A DNA stretch of 18,231 bases from WHSM01 sp050701635. Lineage in GTDB: Bacteria > Actinomycetota > Actinomycetes > Mycobacteriales > Micromonosporaceae. Each line of letters begins with the position of its first letter. Positions within the stretch are counted from its first letter, which is position 1. The notes beneath the pieces were generated by a model. The model was not told the origin of the DNA. It searched no databases and worked only from the letters and a program-made list of their open reading frames with translations. This document shows, in pieces, positions 12,520 to 18,231 of the stretch. The stretch covers positions 1 to 18,231 of the forward strand of contig JBOGDF010000072.1 of NCBI GenBank assembly GCA_050701635.1. Direction: 5' to 3'. Both the position numbers and the translations under genes were made by a program.

Positions 12520-13041
12520 TTGCTCCTGGTCATCGGTGCGGTGATCCGGCCGCACGGCGTGCGCGGCGAGGTGCTCGTCGACATCCGTACCGATGAGCCG
12601 GACGCCCGCTTCGTCCCCGGGTCGGTGCTGGTCACCGACCCGGTGGACGCCGGACCGCTGACCATCGAAGGGGTACGCCCGCACACCACGGGTGGCCGTA
12701 CCCGGCTGATCGTGGCGTTCGAGGACGTGCTCGACCGGGAAGGCGCCGACGAGCTGCGCGGCGTCAAGCTGCAGATGGACTCCGGCGAGCTGGGGCCCAC
12801 CGGCGATCCGGACGAGTTCCACGATCACGAGCTGGTGGGGCTGGCCGCGGTCTCCTCCGAGGGTGCCGCCCTCGGTCAGGTGATCGGCGTCGAGCACGCG
12901 CCGGCCCATGAGCTGCTGGTGGTACGGCGGCCCGACGGCGGTCGCGCGCTGGTGCCGTTCGTGAAGGCGATCGTGCCCGAGGTCGACCTGGACGCGCGCC
13001 GGGTCGTGCTCACCCCGCCCGCGGGTCTGCTCGAGCTGTGA
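12520..13041 (+). CDS. rimM: 16S rRNA processing protein RimM
   Basis: Ribosome maturation factor that assists late 30S assembly at the 16S 3' domain by binding S19. The 173-aa product has an N-terminal RimM barrel (IGAVIRPHGVRGEVLV at 5-20, FVPGSVL, DREGADELRG) and a C-terminal PRC-barrel (FHDHELVGL at 100-108, then LVPFVKAIVPEVD at 144-156). The start is taken as TTG at 12520: it gives the expected N-terminus right before IGAVIRPHG and has GAGGCGG shortly upstream. A GTG at 12484 inside khpA would add 12 residues unlike the family. It is 10 nt after the khpA stop and 9 nt before trmD, so it belongs to one operon. Confidence 0.95.
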   Translation: MLLVIGAVIRPHGVRGEVLVDIRTDEPDARFVPGSVLVTDPVDAGPLTIEGVRPHTTGGRTRLIVAFEDVLDREGADELRGVKLQMDSGELGPTGDPDEFHDHELVGLAAVSSEGAALGQVIGVEHAPAHELLVVRRPDGGRALVPFVKAIVPEVDLDARRVVLTPPAGLLEL

Positions 13042-13050
13042 CGGCGCGCC

Positions 13051-13887
13051 GTGCAGGTTGACATCGTCACGATCTTTCCCGAGTATTTCGCCCCGCTCGA
13101 GCTGTCGCTGATCGGCCGGGCGCAACAGACCGGGCTGCTCTTCGTGAACCTGTACGACCTGCGGCGCTGGACGCTCGACGTACACCGCACGGTGGACGAC
13201 ACTCCGTACGGCGGTGGGCCGGGCATGGTGATGCGTCCCGAGCCGTGGGGCGAAGCGCTCGACGAGCTGGTACCGCCTGCCGGGCCGGCTGCGGCCGGCG
13301 CCGAGCGGGCTGGCGTGGCGCCGGGTGCTGCGGCGGCGTCGGGCGGGGAGCCGCCGTTGCTGGTGGTGCCGACGCCGGCGGGGGAGCCGTTCACCCAGGC
13401 GGTCGCGGCGCAGCTCGCGGCCCGCCCCCGGTTGCTGTTCGCCTGCGGTCGGTACGAGGGCATCGACCAGCGGGTGCTCGACGAAGCCGCGTCGCGGATG
13501 CCAGTACGCGAGGTGTCGATCGGCGACTACGTGCTCTTCGGGGGCGAGGTCGCCGTACTGGCGATGCTGGAAGCGGTGGTACGCCTGCTCCCGGGCGTAC
13601 TCGGCAACGCCGACTCGCTGGCCGAGGAGTCGCACGCCGACGGAGTGCTGGAGGCGCCGGTCTACACCAAGCCGGCCGTGTGGCGGGGGCGCGCCGTGCC
13701 CGAGGTGCTGCGCTCCGGGGACCACGCCCGGATCGCGCGGTGGCGGCGGGACCAGGGGCTGCTGCGTACCGGCGAAAGGCGACCCGATCTGGTGGCGAAA
13801 CTGGCGCCGGAGCAGCTCGACCTCGCGGACCGGGAAACGTTGCAGGGGGGCGGATTTCAGGTACCGCCACCCGATGTGGCAGAGTAG
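13051..13887 (+). CDS. trmD: tRNA (guanine37-N1)-methyltransferase TrmD
   Basis: SPOUT-class enzyme that methylates G37 next to the anticodon, preventing +1 frameshifting, with SAM bound in a trefoil knot. Seen: QVDIVTIFPEYF (2-13), DDTPYGGGPGMVM (49-61), the knot region LLFACGRYEGIDQR (128-141) and EVSIGDYVLFGGE (154-166), LEAVVRLLPGVLGN (173-186), then HADGVLEAPVYTKP (195-208), a segment near the catalytic Asp. The 278-aa length exceeds the usual 230-255 aa because an Ala/Gly-rich insert of about 25 residues (77-101) lies before the knot and the C-terminus is slightly extended. The start is GTG at 13051; its ribosome binding site is weak, consistent with coupling to rimM 9 nt upstream. Confidence 0.96.
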   Translation: MQVDIVTIFPEYFAPLELSLIGRAQQTGLLFVNLYDLRRWTLDVHRTVDDTPYGGGPGMVMRPEPWGEALDELVPPAGPAAAGAERAGVAPGAAAASGGEPPLLVVPTPAGEPFTQAVAAQLAARPRLLFACGRYEGIDQRVLDEAASRMPVREVSIGDYVLFGGEVAVLAMLEAVVRLLPGVLGNADSLAEESHADGVLEAPVYTKPAVWRGRAVPEVLRSGDHARIARWRRDQGLLRTGERRPDLVAKLAPEQLDLADRETLQGGGFQVPPPDVAE

Positions 13888-13896
13888 TGAGGTTGC

Positions 13897-13984
13897 CGCG
13901 GCCGCTTCGGCGTGTCCGCGAGCCCGTGCGGAAAGCCGCAGACGGGCCACGACCGCAAGCATTCGGACGGCGCCATGGGGCGCC
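13897..13984 (+). promoter_or_regulatory. Structured leader with three hairpins upstream of rplS
   Basis: The 120-nt gap between trmD and rplS holds three adjacent stems. Stem 1: CGCGG (13897-13901) with CCGCG (13916-13920), or alternatively GCCG-CTT-CGGC at 13901-13911. Stem 2: CCCG plus TGCGG (13923-13931) pairs with CCGCA plus CGGG (13936-13946), with a two-base bulge and an AAAG loop. Stem 3: GGCGCC (13969-13974) with GGCGCC (13979-13984) around ATGG. Such structure is not expected for a simple spacer and suggests an L19 leader or attenuator; the function is inferred. Confidence 0.5.
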
Positions 13985-14007
13985 CTTGAGCATGAGGAAG
14001 CATCGCG

Positions 14008-14364
14008 ATGAACACGCTGGACGCTCTCGACGCCCAGTGGAAGCGGGCCGACATGCCCGACTTCCGGGCGGGGGACACGCTCAAGGTGTACGTCCGGGTG
14101 GTCGAAGGTAACCGGTCCCGGATCCAGGTCTTCCAGGGCGTCGTGATCCGCCGCCAGGGCGACGGGCTCCGGGAGACCTTCACGATCCGGAAGATGAGCT
14201 TCGGGGTGGGCGTGGAACGTACGTTCCCGGTGCACAGCCCGGTCATCGACAAGGTCGAGGTGGCCACCCGCGGAGACGTACGCCGGGCCAAGCTGTACTA
14301 CCTGCGCGAGCTGCGCGGTAAGGCCGCCAAGATCAAGGAAAAGCGCGAAAAGCCGGCCAGCTGA
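14008..14364 (+). CDS. rplS: 50S ribosomal protein L19
   Basis: A 118-aa protein with the full L19 pattern: DFRAGDTLKVYVRVVEGNRS (18-37), RIQVFQGVVIRRQGDGL (38-54), ETFTIRKMSFGVGVERTFP (56-74), then LYYLRELRGKAAKIKEKR near the C-terminus. L19 sits at the 30S-50S interface and helps form intersubunit bridges. The ATG at 14008 has GAGGA (13994-13998) 9 nt upstream. The 120-nt structured gap after trmD separates it from that gene, so it may be transcribed partly on its own. A terminator-like hairpin follows. Confidence 0.98.
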   Translation: MNTLDALDAQWKRADMPDFRAGDTLKVYVRVVEGNRSRIQVFQGVVIRRQGDGLRETFTIRKMSFGVGVERTFPVHSPVIDKVEVATRGDVRRAKLYYLRELRGKAAKIKEKREKPAS

Positions 14365-14378
14365 ATCCGGTAGGAGCC

Positions 14379-14403
14379 GCCCCGTTAGTTCGCTTCGCGG
14401 GGC
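14379..14403 (+). terminator. Terminator-like hairpin after rplS
   Basis: GCCCCG (14379-14384) pairs perfectly with CGGGGC (14398-14403) around a 13-nt loop, 15 nt after the rplS stop and before the lepB1 start. It is modest in strength and has no T-tract. Together with the leaderless-looking lepB1 start at 14447, it marks a likely transcript boundary. Confidence 0.55.
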
Positions 14404-14410
14404 ATGAGTG

Positions 14411-14446
14411 TTACCGGGACGAGCCAGACGGCTTTACGCTTCCGGT
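14411..14446 (+). promoter_or_regulatory. lepB: Putative leaderless promoter of lepB1
   Basis: TACGCT (14435-14440), a TAnnnT -10 motif, lies exactly 6 nt before the ATG at 14447, and no ribosome binding site is present. A weak -35 candidate, TTACCG, is at 14411-14416, 18 bp from the -10. Transcription would then begin at the start codon. Confidence 0.45.
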
Positions 14447-15925
14447 ATGGACGGTGCAGCTTCCGACCGCGATCGCGGTACGCCTGAGGCTTCCGGCCGT
14501 CCTGACTCGGGGAGTTCCGGAGCCGGTCGCGGCGCGGTGGGCCGGGTGACTCCGGTCGCCCGCGGCCGGGCCAAGGTGCAGTATCCCGGTGTTGTAGCAG
14601 GCTCCTCGGCGCCGCCGGGAGAAGTCGCGCCGGCCGGATTCGGTACCGCCGCGCACCCCGACGCTGTCCCAGGCGCCAATGGCGCGGCGGCGTACTCCGT
14701 GGGTGCCAACGGCGCGGCCGCCTACTCCGACGGCGCCGCAGGTCCGAACGGTGCGGCAGCGACGGTCCCGTACGGGGCACCGGTCAACGGCGCGCCAGGG
14801 GCGACGCCGGCCTCGGGGTTCGGGATCGGTGAGCATTCCCCACCCGGCGACGCCCGACCAGGGTCGTACCCGGCTCCGAATGGCGGCGTGCCGCGCAACG
14901 GCGGGGCTGCGTCACCCAACGGCGTCGCCTCCTACGACGCGGTGCCGAACGGCACACCGCCCAATGGCACGCCGCCGAACGGTTTCGCCGGCGAGGCGTT
15001 CCCGCCCTACGGGGCCGCCGGGGCGGATCCCGCCGAGCTCGACGATGCCGACGCCGAGGGAGCGGGTCCGCGTCCGGGCCGTTCCCGGCACCGTTCCAGC
15101 CGGCGCCGGCGGCAGTTGCCGCTGTGGCAGGAGGTGCCGCTGCTGCTGTTCGCGGCGTTCCTGATCGCGGTGCTGATCCGTACCTTCCTGCTGCAGGCGT
15201 TCTACATCCCGTCCGGCTCGATGGTGCACACCCTGGAAATCGGCGACAAAGTCCTGGTCAACAAGGTGGTGTACGACTTCCGCGAGCCGGCCCGGGGCGA
15301 GATCATCGTGTTCCGCGGCACCGGCCGGTGGCGTCCGGAGCACAAGCCGCCGCCGAGCGACCTGGGCAGCCGGTTCGGACGCGGCCTGGGCGACCTGGTC
15401 GGCCTGAGCCAGCCCGGCGAGAAGGACTTCATCAAGCGGGTGATCGGGCTGCCCGGCGACACGGTCGCGTGCTGTGACGCGCAGGGACGGGTCACGGTCA
15501 ACGGGCAGCCGCTGGACGAGCCGTACATCTTCGAGAACTCACCCGACGACGTGGCGGCGACCGAAGGCCAGTGCGGCACCCGCGAGTTCGACCCGTTCAC
15601 CGTGCCGAAGGGGCAGGTGTGGGTGATGGGTGACCACCGGCTGGTGTCACAGGACTCCCGCTGCACCGGGCCGGTGCCGATCGACAACATCATCGGGCGC
15701 GCGTTCCTGGTGGTCTGGCCGGCCAACCGGTGGGACACGCTCGAGGTGCCGGACACCTTCAAGAACGTGCCGCAGCCGTACGCCGCGCCCGAGCCGGTGA
15801 GGCCTTACCGTGCCCCCGCCGCGGGTGCCGCCGGGGTCGTCGGAAGTCTGATAGTGCCCCTTACGGTGTCTTTGGCGCGCCACCGCCGGATGCGCGTACT
15901 GCGACCACGTACGCTCTCTGGGTGA
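14447..15925 (+). CDS. lepB: Signal peptidase I, long form with Pro/Gly/Asn-rich N-terminal extension
   Basis: Membrane serine protease that removes signal peptides from exported proteins. It is 492 aa, almost twice the usual length. Residues 1-225 are a low-complexity Ala/Gly/Pro/Asn stretch with repeats (GANGAAAYS twice at 76-94; PNGTPPNGT near 167-175), ending in a basic RSRHRSSRRRR before the first transmembrane helix (about 229-249). The catalytic domain has PSGSM with catalytic S258, and DFIKRVIGLPGD with catalytic K330, plus VWVMGDHR (391-398). A second C-terminal helix (about 460-476) is predicted and followed by a basic tail. Its stop overlaps the start of lepB2 (GTGA). The N-terminal extension is cytoplasmic and of unknown role. 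The start is ATG 14447; upstream in-frame GTG 14408 seems less likely. Confidence 0.93.
   Translation: MDGAASDRDRGTPEASGRPDSGSSGAGRGAVGRVTPVARGRAKVQYPGVVAGSSAPPGEVAPAGFGTAAHPDAVPGANGAAAYSVGANGAAAYSDGAAGPNGAAATVPYGAPVNGAPGATPASGFGIGEHSPPGDARPGSYPAPNGGVPRNGGAASPNGVASYDAVPNGTPPNGTPPNGFAGEAFPPYGAAGADPAELDDADAEGAGPRPGRSRHRSSRRRRQLPLWQEVPLLLFAAFLIAVLIRTFLLQAFYIPSGSMVHTLEIGDKVLVNKVVYDFREPARGEIIVFRGTGRWRPEHKPPPSDLGSRFGRGLGDLVGLSQPGEKDFIKRVIGLPGDTVACCDAQGRVTVNGQPLDEPYIFENSPDDVAATEGQCGTREFDPFTVPKGQVWVMGDHRLVSQDSRCTGPVPIDNIIGRAFLVVWPANRWDTLEVPDTFKNVPQPYAAPEPVRPYRAPAAGAAGVVGSLIVPLTVSLARHRRMRVLRPRTLSG
15910..15921 (+). promoter_or_regulatory. lepB: Leaderless -10-like motif before lepB2
   Basis: TACGCT (15910-15915) is identical to the motif before lepB1 and also ends 6 nt before the start codon (GTG 15922). 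It lies inside the coding end of lepB1, so it may add an internal promoter to the coupled translation. No clear -35 hexamer is seen, and coding constraint could explain the motif. Confidence 0.3.
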
Positions 15926-16557
15926 CCGAAGTGGAGCAGAAGCGCAAGACCCCTTTATGGCGTGAACTTCCGATCTTGATCGTGGTAGCCGTAGGCGTGG
16001 CCATTCTGGTTCGCGCCTTTGTGTTGCAGACCTTCTACATCCCGTCCCAGTCGATGCAGCACACGCTCGAGATCGACGACCGGGTCCTGGTGAACAAGGT
16101 GGTCTACGACTTCCGGGAGCCGGCCCGCGGCGAGATCGTGGTGTTCAAGGCGCCCCAGTCGTGGCGCGGCGACCCCAACGAGACCGACTTCATCAAGCGC
16201 GTGATCGCGGTCGGCGGCGACCACATCGTGTGCTGCGACGTCAAGCACCGCTTGACGGTCAACGGGCAGCCGCTGGACGAGCCGTACATCTACACCAACT
16301 CCGACGGGGTAGCCGACGAGGCCAGCAACCAGCCGTTCGACGTACAGGTGCCGGCGGGTCGACTGTGGGTGATGGGCGACCATCGGGCTGAGTCCGGCGA
16401 CTCCCGGGAGCAGTTCCTGCGGAGCAGGGACCCCGGCATCGCCACGATCCCCAGCGAGGCGGTGATCGGCCGGGCGTTCGCGGTGTTCTGGCCGGTCAGC
16501 CGCGCGGAGTGGCTGACGGTGCCGGAGACGTTCGAATCTGTGCCTGACTCGTCGTAG
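15922..16557 (+). CDS. lepB: Signal peptidase I, short form
   Basis: Second, compact signal peptidase I (211 aa). A short cytoplasmic N-terminus (VTEVEQKRKTPLW) leads into one transmembrane helix (about 17-33), then the extracellular catalytic domain with PSQSM (catalytic S44), DFIKRVIAVGGD (catalytic K92) and LWVMGDHRAESGDSR (148-162). It ends VPDSS with no second helix, unlike lepB1. It overlaps lepB1 by four bases (GTGA, 15922-15925), so translation is coupled. The two are paralogues: most codons differ at third positions, but a 37-nt tract is identical (15494-15530 and 16255-16291). It may handle a different set of precursors or be a backup enzyme. Confidence 0.95.
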   Translation: MTEVEQKRKTPLWRELPILIVVAVGVAILVRAFVLQTFYIPSQSMQHTLEIDDRVLVNKVVYDFREPARGEIVVFKAPQSWRGDPNETDFIKRVIAVGGDHIVCCDVKHRLTVNGQPLDEPYIYTNSDGVADEASNQPFDVQVPAGRLWVMGDHRAESGDSREQFLRSRDPGIATIPSEAVIGRAFAVFWPVSRAEWLTVPETFESVPDSS

Positions 16558-16566
16558 GGGCGTCGC

Positions 16567-17046
16567 TTGGCCACCCCTGACTCGCCCGTCTTCATCCCTC
16601 GCCCCGGCGCCCGGGTGCTTCTGGTCAACGCGGCCGGCCGGGTTCTGCTGCTGCGCGGCAGCGACCCGGCTCGGCCTGGCGTACGGTACTGGTTCACCGT
16701 CGGGGGCGGCCTCGACGCCGGCGAAACGCCGGCGGAGGGCGCCGCGCGGGAGTTGTACGAGGAGACCGGCTTGTCGGTGCCGGTCACCGCGCTCGGGGAG
16801 CGGGTGTGGCACGAGGTGGCCGAGTTTCCGTTCGACGGTCTGTGGTATCGGCAGGAGCAGGAGTTCTTCCTGGTGCGGGTCGGCGAGTGGCAGGTCAGCC
16901 AGGACGGCTGGTGCGATCTGGAACGGCGTACCGTCGATGCGGTCCGGTGGTGGTCGGTGCCAGAGTTGGAGACGACGGACGAGACGTACTACCCGGTGGA
17001 GTTGCCGGTGCTGCTGCGCAGGTTGCTCGCTGGCGGGGAGGTCTGA
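16567..17046 (+). CDS. NUDIX hydrolase
   Basis: A 159-aa NUDIX fold protein that hydrolyses a nucleoside diphosphate linked to another group; the substrate is undetermined. The Nudix box is perfect: G47 followed by E53, R61-E62, E65-E66 and G68 (GGLDAGETPAEG then AARELYEETGL), which gives the magnesium-binding helix. The C-terminal half has WWSVPELETT (138-147). The start is TTG at 16567, 9 nt after the lepB2 stop, with GGGG shortly upstream; no ATG or GTG suits better. The stop touches the ATG of rnhB (TGAATG). Placement between signal peptidase and RNase HII genes is seen in actinobacteria. Possible roles include nucleotide pool cleaning, but there is no direct evidence. Confidence 0.93.
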   Translation: MATPDSPVFIPRPGARVLLVNAAGRVLLLRGSDPARPGVRYWFTVGGGLDAGETPAEGAARELYEETGLSVPVTALGERVWHEVAEFPFDGLWYRQEQEFFLVRVGEWQVSQDGWCDLERRTVDAVRWWSVPELETTDETYYPVELPVLLRRLLAGGEV

Positions 17047-17811
17047 ATGCTGTCGCCGACGCGTACGGTGGTGCGGCGCGAGGCTGGCCTGTACGCCCTG
17101 GAGCAGGCGCTGCGGCGGCGCGGCTTCCGGCGGGTGGCCGGCGCCGACGAAGCCGGACGAGGGGCCTGCGCGGGTCCGTTGGTGGCCGCTGCGGTGGTGC
17201 TCCCGGACGGCAAGCGCGGCGAGATCCCGGAGCTGGCCGACTCGAAGCTGCTGACCGCCGCCGCCCGGGAACGGGTGTACGCCGAGATCCAGAAGCGCCG
17301 CGTCGAATACACCGTCGTGGTGTTGCCGTCCACCGAGGTCGACACCCGTGGACTGCATGTCTGCAACATCGCCGCGCTGCGCCGGGCCCTGGCCGGGCTC
17401 GACGCGCGACCGGACTACGTGCTGACCGACGGGTTCCCGGTCGACGGGATCGGGGCGCCGGGGCTCGCCGTCTGGAAAGGTGACCAGGTCGCCGCCTGTG
17501 TAGCGGCGGCGGGCGTGGTAGCCAAGGTGACCCGGGACCGGATCATGTGCGAGCTCGATCAGAAGTGGCCCGAGTACGGCTTCGCGGAGCACAAGGGGTA
17601 CGCGACGCCGGAGCACTCGGCGGCCCTGCGACAGCACGGTCCATGCCCGGAGCATCGTCACTCGTACGCCAATGTGTCGGCGGCGCTCGGCAGTCTGACG
17701 CTCGCCACCGGCGGTCCCGATGACGCCGTGGCCGGCGTGGCGATGGGGACTGCCGACCCGTACGCGCCGGGAGTGGGCCAGAATGGCGACATGGTGGGCG
17801 GCGAGTCATGA
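17047..17811 (+). CDS. rnhB: Ribonuclease HII
   Basis: A 254-aa enzyme that cleaves RNA in RNA-DNA hybrids and removes single ribonucleotides from DNA. Acidic metal-binding catalytic residues are present: D34 and E35 in AGADEAGRG, D128 in LTDGF and D146 in WKGDQ; the last motif runs into the typical VVAKVTRDR. Other family blocks are LADSKLL (63-69) and YGFAEHKGY (176-184). A C-terminal extension after about residue 215 is variable. The ATG at 17047 directly follows the TGA of the NUDIX gene (TGAATG), and its own stop overlaps the next gene (ATGA), so all three are translationally linked. Confidence 0.97.
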   Translation: MLSPTRTVVRREAGLYALEQALRRRGFRRVAGADEAGRGACAGPLVAAAVVLPDGKRGEIPELADSKLLTAAARERVYAEIQKRRVEYTVVVLPSTEVDTRGLHVCNIAALRRALAGLDARPDYVLTDGFPVDGIGAPGLAVWKGDQVAACVAAAGVVAKVTRDRIMCELDQKWPEYGFAEHKGYATPEHSAALRQHGPCPEHRHSYANVSAALGSLTLATGGPDDAVAGVAMGTADPYAPGVGQNGDMVGGES

Positions 17812-18143
17812 GCACCGAGGATCTTGAGAAGTACGAGACCGAGATGGAGCTGCAGCTCTATCGGGAGTACCGCGACATCGTCCGGCAGTTCTCGTACGTG
17901 GTGGAGACCGAACGGCGGTTCTACCTCGCCAACACCGTGGACCTGCACGTACGCAACACCGACGGCGAAGTCTTCTTCGAGGTCGAGATGACCGATGCCT
18001 GGGTGTGGGACATGTACCGCCCGGCGCGGTTCGTCAAACACGTACGGGTCCTCACCTTCAAAGACGTCAACATCGAGGAGCTCGAGAAGCCGGACATCGC
18101 GCTCCCCGAGGACGGCAACTTCGGCGGCGGCAGCAGCACGTAG
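17808..18143 (+). CDS. DUF2469 family conserved actinobacterial protein
   Basis: A 111-aa soluble acidic protein of the DUF2469 family, which is found almost only in actinobacteria and directly after rnhB, as here. Recognisable blocks are MSTEDLEKYETEMELQLYRE (1-20), DIVRQFSYVVETERRFYLAN (23-42), then VFFEVEMTDAWVWDMYRPARF (55-75) and VKHVRVLTFKDVN (76-88). The C-terminal tail is Gly/Ser-rich (GNFGGGSST). Its molecular role is unknown, and no catalytic motif is visible. The ATG at 17808 overlaps the rnhB stop by four bases (ATGA). A -10-like CAGAAT is at 17779-17784, inside rnhB, and might add a promoter. Confidence 0.95.
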   Translation: MSTEDLEKYETEMELQLYREYRDIVRQFSYVVETERRFYLANTVDLHVRNTDGEVFFEVEMTDAWVWDMYRPARFVKHVRVLTFKDVNIEELEKPDIALPEDGNFGGGSST

Positions 18144-18156
18144 CGCTGTGCGGCGG

Positions 18157-18218
18157 CTGCAAAACGTGGCGCGTTGCAGTGGCTGCGGGGCGCGGCGCCA
18201 CCGGCGCGGCGCCGGCAG
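18157..18218 (+). terminator. Two hairpins after the DUF2469 gene
   Basis: Hairpin 1: CTGCA plus ACG (18157-18166, with a bulged AA) pairs with CGT plus TGCAG (18172-18179). Hairpin 2: a long, imperfect GC-rich stem from CTGC at 18183-18186 to GCAG at 18215-18218, built mainly from GGCGCC-type segments. They lie 14-75 nt after the stop. Together they probably terminate the lepB-NUDIX-rnhB-DUF2469 transcript. No coding sequence can be supported in 18144-18231. Confidence 0.5.
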
Positions 18219-18231
18219 CACCTCACGCCAC

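Noticed and set aside
12493..14235. A 580-aa minus-strand open frame across rimM, trmD and rplS
   Set aside because: It runs antisense through three conserved housekeeping genes with clear motifs; its translation has no recognisable family features.

Overview
The window is high-GC DNA (roughly 70% by eye) with frequent GTG starts, GC-rich hairpins lacking T-tracts, and an actinobacterial ribosome/tRNA gene order. The XRE-DUF5753 / DUF397 pair, the DUF2469 gene, the archaeal-type proS and the overall style point to a filamentous actinomycete, most likely of the family Micromonosporaceae. This is an inference from gene content, not a database match.

Layout. (1) 1-2057, plus strand: a copper-binding multicopper oxidase of the CotA/bilirubin-oxidase type, whose N-terminus lies beyond the left edge, followed by a six-helix membrane protein with a strong ribosome binding site. 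(2) 2104-3620: a 77-bp element with perfect 13-bp terminal inverted repeats, two tiny overlapping minus-strand genes (a one-helix zinc-ribbon protein and a 74-aa protein), a divergent intergenic region with repeated operator-like sites, a WhiJ-like XRE-DUF5753 regulator disrupted by an internal, frame-shifting deletion, and an intact DUF397 gene. (3) 3630-7199, minus strand: a large secreted subtilisin-like protease with carboxypeptidase-regulatory-like repeats and a C-terminal malectin-like domain. (4) 7371-9242, plus: a metal-dependent amidohydrolase and a small P-loop kinase-like ATPase. (5) 9384-18143, plus: the conserved core block proS - DUF402 - rpsP - khpA - rimM - trmD - rplS - lepB - lepB - NUDIX - rnhB - DUF2469.

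How the genes fit together. The core block links proline tRNA charging, 30S maturation (S16, KH protein, RimM), tRNA m1G37 methylation (TrmD), 50S protein L19, two type I signal peptidases, a NUDIX hydrolase, RNase HII and a conserved small protein. Neighbours mostly overlap or nearly touch (TGATG, GTGA, TGAATG, ATGA), which implies translational coupling. Breaks before proS, rpsP, rplS and lepB1 carry hairpins or leaderless-promoter-like -10 motifs, so these are likely new transcription starts or regulated leaders. The signal peptidases are the natural processing enzymes for exported proteins such as the subtilisin encoded nearby.

No clear undescribed multi-gene system stands out. The most interesting accessory feature is the XRE/DUF397 locus with its two divergent small genes, its operator-like repeats and its broken regulator. 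Other points worth checking are structured leaders before rpsP and rplS, a very long repeat-bearing S16 tail, tandem signal peptidases with a 37-nt identical tract, and several start codons that look leaderless. All calls come from reading the sequence; no search was run.
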